Positions 63,201-64,000 of a DNA stretch of 64,000 nucleotides are shown here, one piece after another. The first letter of the stretch is position 1. Each line of letters opens with the position of its first letter. Origin of the DNA: Bolinopsis microptera (Eukaryota > Ctenophora > Tentaculata > Lobata > Bolinopsidae); assembly GCF_026151205.1 (NCBI RefSeq), contig NC_087073.1, forward strand, positions 5,539,001 to 5,603,000, given 5' to 3'. Both the position numbers and the translations under genes were made by a program. Below the pieces are notes generated by a model. It did no database searches and was not told the origin of the DNA. It saw nothing but the letters and a program-made list of their open reading frames with translations.

Positions 63201-63978
63201 TAAAAATATAAAACGAAAAAAGTTGAAATCAAACGATTAAAGTCTGGTAGAATTATCAAATTATAGAATCATAAGCTGGTTATTCTTCCGACTATCAGCG
63301 AGTCAACTTAACGCACATCACTGTCAGCAGTGACATTTAACAGCTTATTATCATAATATCATAAAATGTACAAGGTGTCTAGCAACTCTAACATATGTTA
63401 TTTGTACGTGGTATTTTTACTTGACACTTGGCGGTGTAATCCACATGACTCTGCTACAGTTGCAATTGTTTTAAATTTGAAACCTTCCGGGACATAAAAT
63501 TGACATCACTGAAACCGGATAAGAGGCTACGTAAACTTCACGCAGGAACATCCGTATCATGATGGAATCTCACGTGACACTAATTAAACTCGAACCTGAA
63601 CAGTACACGACATACAATGTACAATGTACAATGTACAATGTGTACTGTACTATACCTAGAACCTAGGATCTATAGCTAGATCCCAGAACTAACGTCTCCC
63701 CAATCTCCCAGGAACCTATCTCCGCCCTGCAGTTCCTGCACGAGTTCCTGTTGATGTCAGTACGGGTTAAACAGCTAAAAGCAGACTGGTCCTGCCGGTA
63801 TCTGAACCTGCCCCGAGTATCAGATTCTAAACAGTACCACACAGTGGAGCTAGCCTACCTTCAACAGGTCCTCGAACCGGCCCTCAACCTTGTCTCCCAT
63901 GTCATCAGGACTAAAGGTGAGCTGGATTTTGAGAAGTTGGTGTCCAAGACATTGACAAGATTTGATAAGTTGACTTAA
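45270..63978 (+). CDS. CCDC162-like: Large CCDC162-like (DUF4549) protein, about 37 exons
   Basis: Likely exons: 45270-about 45374, 45521-45704, 45832-45956, 46084-46267, 46423-46512, 46748-46778(?), 47449-47670, 47885-47995, 48135-48260, 48458-48583, 48631-48746(?), 49213-49398, 49509-49651, 49763-49991, 50476-50615, 50727-50864, 51067-51199, 51331-51447, 51619-51687, 52080-52211, 52376-52430, 53099-53250, 53688-53825, 54047-54205, 54854-55047, 56226-56319, 56481-56789, 57059-57270, 58387-58467, 58677-58837, 59060-59250, 59468-59581, 60786-60810, 61008-61137, 61427-61531, 62419-62633, 62839-62996, 63712-63978. That is roughly 1,800 residues. From 49509 on, all junctions agree in phase. Joins at exons 1/2, 6/7 and around 48631-48746 do not resolve. 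Segments such as MHLSRWSRFCRHG, MCLYLNWMCWKFSS and YFKVRPRKLLS recall CCDC162, a poorly characterised, largely helical metazoan protein. No catalytic motif is seen. A weakly ciliary role would be inference only. Confidence 0.65.
47014..47162. mobile_element. 149-bp hAT-like MITE
   Basis: Inverted ends CAGGGACAAAAGGAAATCGCG and its near-complement, flanked by an exact 8-bp duplication ATGGTGTA (47006-47013, 47163-47170). An 8-bp target duplication with CAGGG termini is typical of hAT elements. The interior is AT-rich with repeated ATCGCGATTT. It lies in an intron of the CCDC162-like gene. Confidence 0.9.
54140..54281 (+). repeat. 71-bp tandem duplication covering an exon end and donor site
   Basis: 54140-54210 (the last 66 bp of the exon ending at 54205 plus the GTTAG donor) is repeated at 54211-54281 with about five mismatches. 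The second copy keeps a donor-like GTTAG at 54277-54281. Because 71 is not a multiple of three, splicing from the second donor would change the frame, so the first donor is the one that fits the next exon. Confidence 0.9.
55060..55148. repeat. 26-27-bp intronic minisatellite
   Basis: About three and a half copies of AAGTGGTGCCCCCATGTGGTACCCCT directly after the donor of the exon ending at 55047. Confidence 0.9.
60249..60314. repeat. Three 22-bp tandem units
   Basis: Three exact copies of ATCAGATACTGACCTTAATTTT in an intron of the CCDC162-like gene, with a partial fourth. Confidence 0.9.
62745..62834. repeat. Pyrimidine-rich minisatellite before an acceptor
   Basis: About four units of roughly 21-22 bp (CTCTGTAACCCCTCATTTCCCC) run up to the acceptor CCCAG at 62834-62838. 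The array itself supplies the polypyrimidine tract of the next exon. Confidence 0.85.
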
Positions 63979-64000
63979 TAGTAAGAGTTTACTGTTATCA

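Overview
This is animal nuclear DNA. Genes are split by many GT-AG introns, intergenic DNA is AT-rich, and remnants of LINEs and DNA transposons are present. The gene set includes a single-SRCR membrane protein, an XK-related-like protein, a RING/B-box (TRIM-like) protein, a BTB protein and ciliary dynein-2 subunits, which together point to Metazoa. Divergence from vertebrate families suggests an invertebrate, possibly a non-bilaterian (ctenophore, cnidarian, sponge or placozoan), but I cannot fix the phylum. All homology calls come from remembered family features, not from a search.

Layout. 1-2.3 kb holds a CCCGGT satellite and a TTAA-flanked long-TIR transposon. 2.3-3.8 kb (-) is an intronless BTB protein. 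4.8-12.9 kb (-) is a tandem array of acyl-CoA-binding/enoyl-CoA isomerase (ECI2-type) genes: two intact copies, one copy with a frameshift, and one truncated 5' fragment. 13.4-22.2 kb (-) is an 11-exon cytoplasmic dynein-2 light intermediate chain gene (DYNC2LI1). Its 5.4-kb intron 8 contains two further genes: a signal-peptide/SRCR/TM receptor (+) and an XK-related-like multipass protein (-). 22.2-35.6 kb is gene-poor. It holds a TTAA element, a TA-flanked TIR element inserted into a LINE reverse-transcriptase remnant, other LINE pieces, a MITE-like foldback and a tRNA-like sequence. 35.6-37.6 kb (+) is a dynein light chain of the DYNLT2B/TCTEX1D2 type. A 19-bp minisatellite of about 65 units (39.2-40.45 kb) ends about 50 bp before the start codon of a RING/B-box/beta-propeller gene (40.5-44.5 kb, +). 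45.3-64.0 kb (+) is one large gene of roughly 37 exons resembling CCDC162 (DUF4549).

How the genes relate. DYNC2LI1 and DYNLT2B encode two subunits of the same retrograde intraflagellar transport motor, and their start codons lie 13.4 kb apart. The isomerase array would serve beta-oxidation of unsaturated fatty acids in mitochondria. The SRCR receptor, XK-like protein and TRIM-like protein have no evident functional tie to these. No wholly new system is demonstrated. The strongest points for a second look are the dynein-2 pair with nested genes, the mosaic isomerase array, the promoter-abutting minisatellite, and the TIR element carrying many copies of an internal motif.
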